A DNA stretch of 64,000 nucleotides from Lichenostomus cassidix (taxonomy: Eukaryota; Chordata; Aves; Passeriformes; Meliphagidae). This document shows, piece by piece, positions 1 to 14,100 of this stretch. The translations under genes were made by a program, and so were the position numbers. The number at the start of each line of letters is the position of its first letter. Positions within the stretch are counted from its first letter, which is position 1. Under the pieces are notes generated by a model. That model was given only the letters and a program-made list of their open reading frames with translations. It was not told the DNA's origin and made no database searches. Where the stretch lies: contig CM039189.1 of NCBI GenBank assembly GCA_008360975.2, positions 10,854,056 to 10,918,055 on the forward strand, written 5' to 3'.

Positions 1-1299
1 TATAATTTGGTAATAACTGCAATGTATGCAGTCTCTGGCTTGTGGAGAGTGTCTTAGAGGACGAAGTTTCATTATTTCTATTATTCATGGAACATCTTGT
101 AATGCTAAATGATATACAAGCAGTGGGAAGATGGAAAACTCATCTCTGTTTGATCATAAACTGCAGAATCCTCCAGGGACTAATGAGTGTATTGCTGCTT
201 TGTGCTCTCACCAAGGCCCAATGACAAACAGAACGTCCACAGCTAGATGCAGATGAGAAATCATCCATCTGTACTCTGACTATCTTTGATCTGACATTAC
301 AATTAAGTAATTGCAAAGGGTGAGCAGTGTATGTGGGCACTCACATGTCCATGCATACAGGGGTATCTCAGCTCTGGTACTTGTTTCTTTAATTTACAAT
401 TCACATGAAACTGCCAGGATGTCTTACTTCCATTAGTAATGTTATCATTGCTGTTATATTCTGGACAAATGCACTGTTTGTAGTGATATGAAATCTTTCC
501 CCTGAGACTCTCCTGTTTAAATATCCTCCTTTTGTTTGAAATAAAAGACACTTAAAGTTTCATTTTTCCTTTACTCCTGCCTCCTTCAGATGTTAAAGAA
601 AAAGGTATCGTATTAATTCTGCTTGTAGGAATTCATTCCACTCTCACAGGACCATAAATGCATTGTAAACTGCATGCGTTGGGGGGTGGGGGGGATCCTC
701 CTTTGTTCTCTTTGTCACTGTGTACCAAACGGTTCTACTCCCAGAAAATGGAACATTATGGCTACAATATTTTTATCACACAATCTATAAAAGACAAGCC
801 ATGAAAACAGTGCACCAGGAAGATACAAGATGAGAATAAGGGCCAGTTGTTTTACAGCAGCAGTGTGCTGCTACACTACACCTGTTTTCCAGCTCTCCTA
901 CCACTTATGCTTCTGTTGAAAAATGACCTAGGGAACAAATCCGTATGGTCAGCTCTGGATGATCAAAGCAGGAGAAAAATCAAAGAAAAAGCAATGAGGA
1001 CATGAGTTTAAAAGAAAAGGATGGAAAGGGGGAGGTATGGATAATGAGTTTCTTAACCTCATCTGCAAGCTCCAGTTTCAAATTTCTTTATACTAAACAG
1101 TAGAAGTGGGCTATCATCAATATGTGACTTTCACTGGAACAATCTCTAGTGAGCTCAGATGTCTCTCAGAAATTAGGAGAAACTTTCTTGTTCTTTTTAC
1201 AAATCCAGGATCAGATTTCTGTAGTGGCTGCTCACAGCACCTGCAGATTCCTGCATGCAAGCAGGCTCCTGGAGTCTGTGTGCAGTCATTGGAGTCTGG

Positions 1300-2246
1300 A
1301 CAGAGACTGATCTTCCATCCCTGCAGGCAGTGCTCTTCAACAGCTTCACAAATGACTTGGACACAGCACTGGGAGGGATGCTGAGTGGGTTTGCAGATAG
1401 TACAGAACTGGGAGGAGCTGTTAACTCCGTTGAAGGCAGGGAGGCTCTGCAGAGAGACCTTAACAAATTAGAGAACTGGGTAATCGCTGACCATATGAAG
1501 TTCAACAAGGAAAAGTGCTGGATTCTGCACCTGGGATAGGGCAACCCTGGATGTATGAACAGACTGGGGAATGAGAAGCTGGAGAGCAGTGCCATGGAAA
1601 GGAACCTGGGGGTCCAGGTTGATGGAAAGTTGAATTTGAGTCAGCAGTGCCCTGGCAGCCAGGAGGGCCAAGTGTGCCCTGGGGGACATCATGCACAGCA
1701 TGGCCAGCTGGGCTAGGGAGGGATTGTCCTGCTCTGCTCTGACCTGGGGCAGCCTCACCTCGAGTGCTGGGGGCAATTTTGGGTGCCACAGTATAAAAAA
1801 GACATGAAGCTGTTAGAGAGCATCCAAAGGAGGGCAACAAGGATGTTGAAGAGCCTTGAGAGGAAGCCATGTGAGGAGTGGCTGAGGGCTCAGGGTCTGT
1901 TCAGCCTGGAGGTGACTGAGGGGAAACCTCATTACAGTTACAACTTCCTCGTGAGGAGAAGAGGAGGGGCAGACACTGATCTCTGCTCTGTGCTGACCAA
2001 AGACAGGACCTGAGGGAATGGCCTGAAGCTGTGTCAAGGGAGGTTCTTCACCCAGAGGGTGGGTGGGCACTGGAAGAGCTCCCCAGGGCAGTGGTCAGAG
2101 CACCAGCCTGACAGAGCTCAAGAAGTATTTCAACAATACTCTTGGGCACATGGTGTTGCTCTTGGGGATGGTCCTGTGTGGGGCCAGAAGTTGTACTCAG
2201 TGATCTGGGTCCCTTGCACCTCAATATACTCTGTGATTCTGTGATT
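1300..2246 (+). mobile_element. CR1 LINE, 3' portion, 5'-truncated
   Basis: This is the 3' end of a chicken-repeat-1 non-LTR retrotransposon in the same orientation as the host gene. The 1330-1539 part translates to the tail of the reverse transcriptase, including FTNDLDTALGG and a degraded FADDT-type site read here as FADST, then MKFNKEKCWILHLG. After a stop at 1537-1539 the body continues, and 1783-2010 again shows CR1 peptide sequence (PQYKKDMKLLESIQRRATRM). The 3' untranslated part runs through ccccagggcagtggtcagag and ends in the family's ctgtgattctgtgatt tail near 2228-2246. Stops and frame breaks make it non-functional. Against the family pattern as I remember it, about 25-30 bases are missing near 2040. 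The left boundary is uncertain by about 50 bases. CR1 elements normally lack target-site duplications, and I see none. Confidence 0.93.
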
Positions 2247-3409
2247 TCTTCTTAAAAAGAAACTATGCAACAAATAAAAGGCATTTTCAGACACTTTTGT
2301 CTCTTTATGTTGCTTGCTCTCCATTCATCTCTTGGTGCCTCATGCTTAATAGCCTTGCTAATAAAAAAAGAAAATCAATTTCACTTCACTAGATTTCCCA
2401 GAGAGATAGCAGAAAATGTTATTGGTGAAATTTATTCTTGAAACTTTGTTATAAAAGGACTCCAGGCCTTACTGAATGCCACACCAAATACTTCTCACAG
2501 GGGATCACGGGCCATGCTGTGAGGTCCTTCTTCCTCTGACCCTCTGGTGCAAACATTTCATTTGAGTTCTGCACATTTAGCGTCTGTTAAATAGTCCATC
2601 AGAAACACACAGTATTTCCCCAAGAAAAAGTGTTCTTGCTTGGTGCTTTAAAATGTCATACAATTACAGCTAAAGCAGTGATATTTATCATGTTGTGTTA
2701 CTCAATATGTGCTACATAAGAGTTTAACTAGGGATTCAGGGAATGGGAAGAAGGTTCTTTTCCTTTGTTTCAGCCTTTCCTTGTTTAGTTGCAATGTTAT
2801 AAATGTACATCTAGTCAGTTTGATCTTTACTGAAGCCTTGGGATGCATGGTTTTAGGTTTTTCAGTTCAGTGATCTGCTTTTGTTCTGCACGGTGTCTGT
2901 GTTAAAAGCTTAGATGTTACAAAACCCAGGACTCAACACGTGCAGCAGAACAGCACTTTCCTTCTAGCCCTGCTTACAGGGTGTTCTGGGAGTCTGTGCA
3001 TGGAAACTATTCTGTCCTCTCCTCAGTTTTTGAAATAGAACATTTTGGCAGTCTCTCAGTATAGTCTGAAGAGGTTTTACAGATAAGAGCTCCATCCATC
3101 AACATGGAAAACATTTTGCAATTTATTGGACAGTTCAGTGTGACACAGAGTTCATCAGAAATGTGAATACAAGATTATAATCTTGGTTACTTCCCATTCA
3201 TTGTTTGGTGGATGCTATTCTGCCATAAAGAGCTTACAATTAAATTTTTAAACCTAGGACCCAGGAATCAGACACATGTTTGGAAGAGATCTAATCCAGA
3301 ATCTGTAGAAATTGATTTGGCATGGTGGAAAGGTGAGGAAAAATAGCAAATCCATGCTAAAGTTTTGCATTAGTCTTCCTTACTGTATGTATTTACTGCT
3401 AGCTACTGC

Positions 3410-3505
3410 TTAGGGTTAAATATTTGCCCAAGGCCATACAGTTTTCCTGCAGAATAGGTTACAAATTAAATGACTTGTAAGATATGTTCTTTAACCGAGG
3501 CTCCA
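3410..3505 (-). repeat. possible antisense MIR/CORE-SINE fossil
   Basis: The block at 3422-3441 (atttgcccaaggccatacag) resembles the reverse complement of the MIR segment that reads roughly ctgtgtgaccttgggcaaat. Downstream, 3486-3504 (ttctttaaccgaggctcc) loosely resembles the reverse complement of the tRNA-derived head. The match between these two blocks is poor. It could be chance, so this is a tentative call that needs a profile search. Confidence 0.33.
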
Positions 3506-5545
3506 TTATTTGAGTGGCACAGTCCTTCTCACCTTGAACTTTTAAAATTCAGAAATTTTTACTTATATCCACTTCTAGCTTGTGGTCATGTTAAGCAATA
3601 ATACAGGCTATATATAACAACAGCAATCTATTTCGATTTTTTTTTCTTCTCCTCCTTGCAGCCCTTCAGGGTGTTGGAGTTTCCATAAGATGATGTATTC
3701 CTAGTTAGAATTTAAATCTAGTGACTGGAAGTTCAAGGTTCATATCTGCTCAGAATAATATTCCTGGACTATTGCCTATTAATTATTCTCTTACAATAGC
3801 TTTGCAAGCAAGTATCATGGGTCAGGATGATTTACACTTCCTTGAAATTAATCTAATTAATAGATAATTTTACCATTGTACTTTCAAAAAGATGATAAAG
3901 TTCAACAATAATGGACTCTACTATGGATTTTTCTATCTATTAATATCATTATAGATCAAATTTGGTGATCAAATTAAATCATAGATGGGTATTAAAAACC
4001 TTTGATGAAATAGTAATTTTTTAAAATCTCATTTCAGTACTGTTGTAATGTGCTGCTTAGGAGGAATTAATAAAATGAATCAAACCTAGCTTATTCATTA
4101 TTAGACAACAGCATAATAAAAAAAAATTAAATTTTGCTTTCTTAGTGATGTCACTACCTTACCAAGTTTGATTCTTAGATAAGAGTAATTGACAAATTTT
4201 GAACTGCTTTGCGTTTTGAATTTGTGCCCTAGTGGGCTATTACTGTATCATTTTTTTCCCTCTGATGCCATTTTTAATGGGCTCTTAGTTCAGCTTATTG
4301 AGCAAACCATTTACCCCTATATAAAAGAAAAACATTATTTTCCCCTAGTCAGCAGTGTTGCCTGCTGTGGTCTGCTATTGCTGCAGGTGGCAAAGGGGGT
4401 CTTTTAAGGTCTTTATTTTTTTCCATGGTGCAGACTTGATTCTCTGACTTAGCTTGTATACCATGACTTTTGTTTTAATTGCTGAGTTTGGGGGTTTTTT
4501 GCCTCACAGTTGATTTGTCAAAACTTCTCTGGTTCTCCTTCCTCCTCAGTCTCTGTGCAGTAACATAGTCCAGCAATTTATCCTTGACTTTGCTGTGCAT
4601 TAACATCATGTAGGCAATCTATCCTGTGTTCAGGGGAGATGGAAAAAACTCAGAGAACTCTAACCAGTGCAGAGCTTTCCTAGAAATTTCGGTATTTTTT
4701 GGCTCACCAAAGGGAAACACTTCAAGTGTATGAGAGATGCTGCATTACTTCTCCATTTCTGTGAATGTCCAATAACAAGAAGAGACAGAAGTGAAAGATG
4801 AGCAGCAAATATCTTGCTGTACTTAGTGTTATTTTATCATCCCCAGTTTTATGATATCACAAAATCTCTTTTTTCTTTCACTTTAAAGGGATATGTCAGC
4901 TGCTGTCTCTTTGAGGTGACAGTACGAGGCTTTTAGGAGATGACAGCTTTAGGGTAGACAGGCAGAAGGGTGAAATAAAATGTTTGTGACCCTGGTAGTT
5001 TACTGCATCCTCTAATGCTTTGTACACTTCTACTCTTCAGTGGACAACATATGGTATGGTTGGTACAATCTTGGTCAAAATTTGAGAGGCTAAATCATTT
5101 AGTGTCAAAATTTCTCTTAACTCTGTTTAAAAACATAGTTGACTATTCCTATGTAAAGTGACCTGGCTGTGTCAGGTTTTCTGTCATGGTACAGCCTGGG
5201 CACAATGTGTTTCCTTGAGACACTTCCAGAGTATTTGAATTAAGGCTGACCATTGCAAACTGCTTCTAAAGTAGTATCTAAAGACTTAAAAATAGATTGA
5301 GATGCTGTTTTCAAGACCCATTTCTGTAACTTCCTTGTCAGAAAGTGGAGAGTGCTTTCCAAAAATCTGACCCTAAGCCCAACAGCTCATTTTATTCCAT
5401 CTGCTGCAGGCTTTTCTCTCCTGCCTGGCATGACTGAGACCATTTCTGAAAGTTGTTTTGTAAAAGCTTTCTGGAGGTCATTTGTCTCCTGCAGCTGATA
5501 CCAAAGTTAAAGTAACAGAAGACTATATGGATGTTCTGCAGTGTG

Positions 5546-5560
5546 AAAAAAAAAAAAAAA
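5546..5560 (+). repeat. A15 homopolymer
   Basis: An uninterrupted run of 15 A. No retroposed body is recognisable immediately upstream, so it is listed as a simple repeat and not as a SINE or LINE tail. Confidence 0.9.
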
Positions 5561-6584
5561 TCAATTAGACAAGCATTAGAAAAACAGGATCAAGCAACCA
5601 TGGTGCTTGACATACTGACAGCTCATTAGCTAGAAGCAAATGACTTAGGACTCATTATGGGTATGCTGATCACTCACAAAATTATCAAGAATCTAAATAA
5701 ATTTGAACCATGACATACCTTAATTCAGGGAAGTTTTGTAGCTGAACACGCACACTGGTGAGATCTCCTTTGAAAGATTGAGTTTAATACCTGTGGTCAA
5801 AGAGGGTGACCTGAAAGCACAACAGCAGATATTGAGCAGCTGATGCATCAGGAGAGTGGAGGACCTGCCTGTTGGAAAATAGAAGAAGAATTTAGTTCAG
5901 TTACCTTGCTAAATCCAGTTGAGGCAAGATACATCAAAGGTCTGTTTCTGAGAATAGGTAGGACCAATTAGATATGTTAACTGCAGTCTGTTGTTTGGAA
6001 AACTGCTGCTAATCTAGAGACTTTTCATTTAAATTAGTACTTTCTAGGTAAATACTTCCAATAAGATCATGGCCCCAGTAGTCCCCCAAAGCACATTCTT
6101 TCACTATAGTGCTATAAACTTCAACTCTGCTTCTTGTCATAGGGGGTGCTTTGCATGGCCTAAGTGGAACAGTAATTTCTTTTCCTTAATACAGCTCCAA
6201 TCAAAACATCTGGATCTCAGTACCAAAGTCTTAAAAATATTAACAGGGCTGAAATACAGCAGCACATGACCATTACAGCAACCACAGGAGCGATGTCATA
6301 ACAGAAAAACCAAAGCCAAACAAGTACAGGGAAAAGGGGAACATGTACTGACTGCTCTGCAGAGGACTCTGTTTGCAGAGAGAAAGGCGATTTAGTAGGA
6401 TAAAAGGAATAATTAATATAAGATGAAATACGATGTTCTCGAGGGAATTTAGGATGGAATTAGTCAGCTAGACAGAGGACTATGTATAAATGAAGAATAG
6501 TGAAGTACAAGATTCTTAAAAACAGTTATGAAAGGAGGAACTGACCAGGAGGTTTGACTTAAATGGGAAGTTGGGGCATAACTG

Positions 6585-6601
6585 AAAAAAAAAAAAAAAA
6601 A
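6585..6601 (+). repeat. A17 homopolymer
   Basis: An uninterrupted run of 17 A in the first intron. The sequence on either side shows no recognisable retroposon and no flanking duplication that I can see. Confidence 0.9.
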
Positions 6602-9600
6602 GGGTTAAAGAATTACATATGGCAATTCCTTGAGGTAAGTAAAAGAAAATTTGAGAACTGTATTGTTGAGTAGTAAGAAGCTGCTGAAGTGGAGGCACTA
6701 TTTGGCAAAATAGGGAGCAATGTGTAACTTTTTGGAGGATTAGAGTATCTAAGAATAGTCACAGGGTATAAAATTAGATGTTGTAGTACTCAGCGAGATA
6801 GTAGCTTTCAGACAAAAGGAAATGGAGTAAGACAGGCTGAAATTTGACCAGTGACATTTCTAGTGTATGCTGAATAACTAAGAATGAGAAATTAAAAATA
6901 TCAGGATTTAATGTTTTGGAACATTAACATCTGAAGTTGGATCTTCCAGCCATTAAGTTGTGGGAGTCCCAACAGACCTAAGGTTTCAACCAATTAAATA
7001 TGTTTTCCAGCACTGTGGGATTAGTTACATGTGCAGAAGCAAGGAAATTGCAGATAAATATTCTGATTGCTCACATATTCTGTTTTTGATTTAATGAAAA
7101 AAGTACAAAAAAATCTAATTAAAAAGGAAGGGCATCATTAATTTTGGCATCTAAAATCAAATGATAAATGATCAGCTGATTAGTGATGTGCATTTTGTTC
7201 TTTTAACTTCTCCAGTAATGTGTGAATGTCACATTATATAACACTTAAAATGAATAAACCTGCAAATGAAATAAGTTAGGATGCATGTTTGTGTTCCTCC
7301 CCTGACTTGTGGACAACTTGTCTCATTGATCTGTACAGTGGTGTTAATTTCAACAAACGGCATTATTTGTTGAGATTTATGTCTAAAAGACTTAGAGGTT
7401 CACTGAGAAAATCTTACGCTGCTTTTTTTTCAGAGCACTGGAATAGATTTTTATGACTTTAAGTGACTGGAACATACCATAAACTCTCATAACTTGTAAT
7501 GACTATACAAACTACTACAGACCCAAATATTCTGACCAAGGCTGTAGGCACAATGAAAGATGGTCAGTAACATATGCCCACAGGGTGTTCTGTCCTGTGC
7601 AGATTCCTTTTGTATTGGCAACTGCTGCTTAACCAGCACTGGGGTAAAGGTAGAGATAAAAGCTGACAACTGCTACCTCAAAGTGAAGACCTTTGAGAGA
7701 AATAATGAAAAACACTGAAAACAGGTGAAAAAGTAAATGTAACACTCCTGCATTCATCGTACATGCTTTTTTAATATCATAAATGTTGAAGTGTCTGGGA
7801 TCTGTTTTTAGAAATAACTGAGTATGATTCTGGTTCTAAATGAACTTCAGGAAAACTCAGCTTTGCCTAGTACTTCCAAAGGGTCTTGGGGTGCATTATT
7901 TAATCTCACTGGTGTGTCTGGCAGCTTCCCTGATGGAAAGGAAAAAGCCCTTCTGTAGCCTCTGGGACATTGTGATGAGTTCATTAGGGTGTGAGTGGCC
8001 TTATTCTACTGCTTTAGACCCGATTGCTGTTAAAGATAATTGAAAATATATGGCCTCAGGGCTGTTAGTGTGTGGGAGAGATTCATATCCTACAGAAAGG
8101 TTGTGGGCAGAGCCTGCTTCCTGCACCAGCAGCAAAAATGAAGATGAGAACTTGTTCATATCCAGGTCAAGGCTTGCACCACTGGCACCTAAGGAAGTTT
8201 CCCCATAGCTATAAGCTACAAATGTGCAATATTGGGGTCCCACAGATGTCAGCAAAAACATTCACAAGCTGCGTTTGGTGACATCAGACTTGGCTCAAGT
8301 GAGGGATCCTGAGTTTGCAAATTGAATAACTCATACACAAAGGCACTGGGAAAGAATAAAAAAAATTTTAAAATTATGTTTTCCTTACTGTTCCTGTTCA
8401 AGTTTAATTGTGCTTCTGGCTTTCTCTTCTTTAAATCAGTTAGAGGTTTCTTTATATGAAGGAGGAAGAGAATTCCACACTTGGCTTTGTTTGGTGCAAG
8501 TAGCTGGCATAGAACCAAGTACCTGGACAATAGATTATGTCTTTACTATGTCTTATACAAAAATTAAACTCAATTTGAATGTTTTGGGGTTTTGTACTAC
8601 TTTTATTTGTTGCTTGCACGCAAATTAGTAAAATGTGGATGCTGAGAAGCAGGGGTTTGAAATAATTTCTGAGAGATGAAAGTCTCTGTATTTGATGGAC
8701 TAAAGGATGGAAAACTGTGCTAGGTGCCCAATTGTGTCAGATTTCTTTCATCAAAATGTTCTGGATCAGCTCTGAGAGCGGCTGAGAGTGGTTTCTTTTA
8801 TGTTTAAAAAGCCACAAATAGGATATATTTGTATTTCCACATCTAGCACTTTTAGTTTATAATATAGAATCATGTCCAAATGTGTTTTTATCTAAGCCTT
8901 ATTAGACAGAGATTGATAATCTTCTGTATGAATTTTTCATGGGGCTTTTCTTGTGCATATGCTGGTTCAATGATGCATTTTCATGTGAAACACATAAAGC
9001 TTTTTTAAGCAAAAATAAAAGCACAGAAAACCCAAATCAGTTCAATTACACTTGCAGATTAAAATAAAGCTGTAATATATATCTATTGTATTGAAATGCT
9101 AACTCTATGAATTTTTGATCTGCTTTAAAAATGTAAAACTTGGATTTGATTAGATTAGCTCTGGAGTAATCTACACTGAATAAATCTGTCTTCCTTTCAT
9201 GTGATTTGTCAGTGTTTGTAGTAGGTTTGTACACACAGCTTTCGCCATTATTTTCCAGGCAATAAAAGCAGCCATGCAGAAAAGCCACCCATAAATGTCA
9301 GAAAACAGAGATATTTTGTTGCATTCCAAGGGCTTTGAAGGTCAAGTTCAATTCAGTTAGCTCACCCAGCGTGAGAGGAGCGTGATACGATGATAGAATG
9401 TGTGTTTAGGTAGGATATATGTGTTATTGTCCCTGTACTATTCTATCAGGATAACAGATCAGTGAGAGATTAAACTTCACTGCTTGGAAGAATTTCTTTT
9501 GGAAAACTATCAATTTTTATGATTTTCTCTAGCTCCTATTGAGATGCTGTGCAGAAATAATGAATCCAAAGAATTTACAGCTTTTATCACAATGGAGATT

Positions 9601-10959
9601 GACTCCTGATGGTGACTTTTGGGAGCTATTCCACTGCAGGTATCCCATTCAACTGTGTGTATTCACAAAATAGGTCTCAGATCATGAATTTTATTGTAAA
9701 CATGAAATTGTATTTTGCTTCCTTCTGATGAAAAGTAGTTTGTATAGAAATGGTTTCCTAATTCCTAGAAGTGAGAGGTCAGCACAAAAGGCAGTTTTCC
9801 CACTCCAAGGAATCTGTTCTGCCATGTCCCACCTCAGCTCAGTGCTTTGTGGTTACCTCCCCCTGCCATGTCCCACTTTTTTTCTTTCTCTAAAGAGAAG
9901 ACATGATCAATAAAGCTCATAATTAAGTTGAGGCCACTATCTTGATCAGTGCTTTTATTGAGTTTCAGTGCCCTGATTTAAGGAGCTCCCTAGTCAATTG
10001 AGGGATATGTCATCAACTGCTTGAGCAGTATGTGAGCAGTCGTCGTGTTTTGTAACTGTAATGCTGCATATTCTTTGCTATCTGGAGAGTCTCCCTTGTG
10101 GTGGCTTCTGATAACCTCTTGCTCACGTTATCCAAGGATGAATAATGAAGAGTCTCCTACCTGTAGAAGGAATATAATTGTATTAAATGGGCAAGAAATT
10201 TTGTTTAAGTTCTTGCTGGTTTGCAACATTTTCCCATGGTTGTATGAGCAGAAGTGAGCAAAGCAGGGTGAGATCATGCCAGTGCCTGAAAGAAATCTCT
10301 GCCAAAAATGTACAGGTTATGTGCCTCTCTGTGTTGTTACAGACACTGCACTGCTCAGTGCAGCCCCTCCTATGAATAAAATTTAAAATGTCAGCCTTCC
10401 TCCTATTTTTCATTGGAATCATAAAATAGCTGGATGTGCTGCTATGAGCATGCAGTGTTTAACACAGTTAATCTGCATCCTAGATGAAAAGCTCTGTTCT
10501 GTAGTGCTGTGATAATAATATGATCGTTAATGTTTCCAATAAAAGTGCCTTGCAGGGTTCTGCATTCCTTCATCTAAACACACGCCCTGAACCCCCACCC
10601 TATACAGTGTGTATCCTGTGTCATGTTGCTTTTGTGCTGGAACATGGACTCCTTAGGTAGAATGACCCCTAATGTGACCATCTCAGCAAATTCCACATCC
10701 TTCACATGCCTCCATTTGCCCAAAAATTTGGGGCCGTGAAGGTTTGTAAGCCACAGGAATCATTTAAAGCCTCTCTTCGGAGAGGACTCTGCCCTGCTGG
10801 TGTCTTGGATTTTTGGTTTTTTTTGTTTCCCCAACCCCTTTTTCTAACCTTCCAATAAAGAAATCAGCATACAGAAAAGAACCAGAACTAAGCTGGGAAA
10901 GTGTTTTTCCCCCTCCCTAAAAGTAGCATGCCAGCTATATGGCAGAAAATTTCAGATTC

Positions 10960-11140
10960 CCATTACAAAATAGCTGGTCTCAGCTGAGACTTGTCTGTAA
11001 TTAGGTCGTGCTTTTTATCGGCTCTAAATGGTTAAGCCCATTGGAATGTTACCCAACGTGCCAGAAGCAGACGATGCTTGGAGGCATTGAATAATACATT
11101 TTGCTTTTCTGATGACGTATGTGGCAGTTATGTATGGGTG
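10960..11140. promoter_or_regulatory. candidate conserved non-coding element
   Basis: This intron block has a texture unlike its surroundings: no repeat character, five CpG sites in about 130 bases of otherwise CpG-poor DNA (near 11007, 11019, 11057, 11072 and 11116), an E-box (cagctg at 10981) and a CRE-like tgacgta at 11113. It may be an enhancer of this or a neighbouring gene. That is inference from base composition and motif content only; conservation cannot be measured from a single sequence. Confidence 0.2.
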
Positions 11141-14100
11141 AAGTAGGCTGGAACAGGTTTATTCAAAGTAAACAGGGAGAGTTCCATGTCTGACAGAAAA
11201 CAGACAAATTGATGAAACAATTTAGAGCCCAGATTTCCTTGCTTTGTGTAAAAAGCTATCTATGAAGGCTGCTCTTGCCTCCTGCCAACCCAGGACAGCA
11301 TTCCTACCTGTGCTGGAGACTCTCTTAGCCAACTGTAGAAGGAGAAAAAAGGAAGAGGAGAGTCTGCAAAAGATCTGCAGCCTGGCTGAAGTGCATCATC
11401 TCTGCTTAAGAACAGATTCTAATTCACAGTTACCTTCCTTTTTCTCTTTTTTTTAGGAAGACCAGTTTGCAAAAACTTTTTTTCTGCTCTCTGAACTTGG
11501 ACCTTTGCCTGGTGAAGGGGGTGTCTATCACTCGTATATTTTCATATTTCAGAGCAAAGCCAACCTTTCATTCAGCCAGACCTTGAAGAGCCCATTTCAC
11601 CTGCGCTGTATTAGGGTGGAAAAGGCATACACCTGTGCTGTATTAGCCCTGGCTGGCTGAGGGTGCAACACTAAAATCAATAATACTCCCCTGCTTCCGT
11701 TTCTCTTTCCACGGTTATGAACAGCAGGTGCATTGCATGGACTGGCAGAGAGAGCATCCAGAGCAACTTTCCAAAAGTGCTGTCCTCCCAAAAAATAGTG
11801 TGGGATGAAGCTGGTGTGAAGGGCCAAAGCAAGAGTCCTGCCTAGTACCAGACTGGGCAAGATCTCTTTTGTCCTCCAGTGTTAAATGGCCTTTAGAAGG
11901 AAACAGAGGCATGTTGTCAATTTTTTGTTAATTTCAAGTCCAGAATGGCAGTCAGGAATCTTTACAGAAGAAAATTCAATGGAGAAGGTCTGGGCTTGTC
12001 CAGATGGTGGTAGGCAATTACATTTCATTTGTGGGAATTTCTGGTTATGCAGTTTTTGCTCTGTAGCATAAACTTTCCCCCACAGGGAGAAGTGAGCTGC
12101 AGGCAAGTGAAGGTTTCCAGCAAAAGGCATTTTCTTCACAGATGTGCAGCTTGAGAATGTGGGGTTGTTACAACATTTTATTTACTTTCATTTCTTCTGC
12201 CCTTGGGCTGCTGTCAAGTGTTTAATTTTATTTGTCTGATGATTATTTTCTTTCTTATCTAGAAGTTGGTACTTCCAGAGGTTGCATCCCAGTGTAGTAT
12301 ATACTAAACATATAGGTATGTGATCAACATCCATTTCTCCTGCTGCATACCAATCACACTAATGATTTTACTGCTGCGAACAAAAATTGAATTTATCTCA
12401 CTTTCACTTTAGAAGCCATCACATTACCTTCCCTTTGAGTTTTTGAAACAAGAAATTGAATATTTCTGGTATTTCATATAAAATAGAAAAGAAATGCAGT
12501 AGACTTTTAATAGCTACATCTGTTTTCACATATGGAGATCTGCTTACCAGAGGTCTTCTGGTATTTTATTATCTTCTAAGAACCTTTCATGATGCATTTG
12601 TGGGGCATTTTGTTGTTTTTCTACTGGTTTATGCATTTTTTGGTCCATTTCTGGTTGAAAGAATCAACTTTTTGAAAGGGACTGTCATGACAATGTTGGC
12701 AGCTATAGAGTGTCTTTCAGAATGTTTGTAAAAATCCCTAAATTATGGATTCAGTCTTAGGATGTTGCCAATCATGAATCTTTATGTATTTCTATAGAGG
12801 AGAGAGGTCATCTAAGCAAGGTATATCTGGCAGGATAAGAGTTAATACTCACATATGGGTGTTTTTTCCTTTGAACTTTTTCTCAGCAGGTGAAAAATAG
12901 CTACAATCAGGTACTACTTCAATAAGTAGTAACAACCAACTGCCAGGTTGAAAGACCACAAATTCTTGTACCAGCAGTTCCATTATAGGGAAGCGTATGT
13001 CAGCCTGTGTGTGTGTCTGAAAGCTTGCCAAGGTATTGATAAGAAGAGCTGGGCAATAATCCAGCACCAGAAAAAATAAAGTAAAATTCACAATTTGAGA
13101 GCTGTACTGCAGGAGCTTTTTTCCCCTCCTTTTTAAAACTATTTTATCATGCAGAGACTACATTAGTGTTTATATAATATGCATCTACGCTTACTGATGA
13201 AGTTCACCCTAGTTGTGAAGGACATCTGTGAATCAGTAACTGCAGTTTTAGATTAAATATTCTTAACAGATCTTATAGAATGAAAAATCAACAACCTTAT
13301 TTAAAGTGTGCTTTGCTGTCATGGGGATTTTATGGGGATAGATCTTTTAAATTACTGGGCAGCTTTCAGCTGCAGTATAAAATCAAGTAGCAGACTAGCC
13401 AAAGGCATGCCTTGCTCAGAAGTTTAGGTTGCCTTGGTGGTACTGTGACCTTGTGGTGTGATGGATTGGAGCTGTGCTAATGATGTGTTTGTGCCTTGTT
13501 GAGCAGGGGCTGTTTGCATTGGGAGCTCTGGGCCAGGAGACTGCTAAGGAAGTACAGATTCAGCTTTGAGTGAGCATGAAATGAGTAGCAGGAACACTTA
13601 CTATAGGATATGGGGAACTGAGATTGCTGGAAAGCCCAAAGGGATAAGAGTATCTCCAGACAAATAAATGCTCCTTCTTATCAGGCTTCGAGTTTAGGGT
13701 AAGAGGGAATAGTCACATGGAATAATTCCTGAAATGTGGCAATGCTTTGCAATTTGAAGGGTTCAGAATCACTGGGGCTTTTCAAACATAGTAACTTCTT
13801 ATGCATGATAGCATATGGAAGGCCTTCAAAATACTTCAGCAGTTACTCCTTGAAACTTGGAAGTTCTTCCCCTTACATAATTTCATATTATTACCCAAAT
13901 AAGTGTGCTCTTTTTTGATGGGAATTCTGTATGTAATAAAGTTGTGCAGTTAGCTGAGACTAATAATAGGAGTTTACATATAGAAGGATTATCTCTTATA
14001 TAAGGCTTTTAATACAGACTGCTGCTGTGACATCAATTACTTGGACGGTGCTGATTCCTGTTTTGTTCATTGCTCAGGTCTTACCCCAGTGAGCCTGAAC

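Noticed and set aside
3170..3185. A perfect 16-base palindrome, caagattataatcttg.
   Set aside because: About one such palindrome is expected by chance in a window of this size and there is no associated feature.
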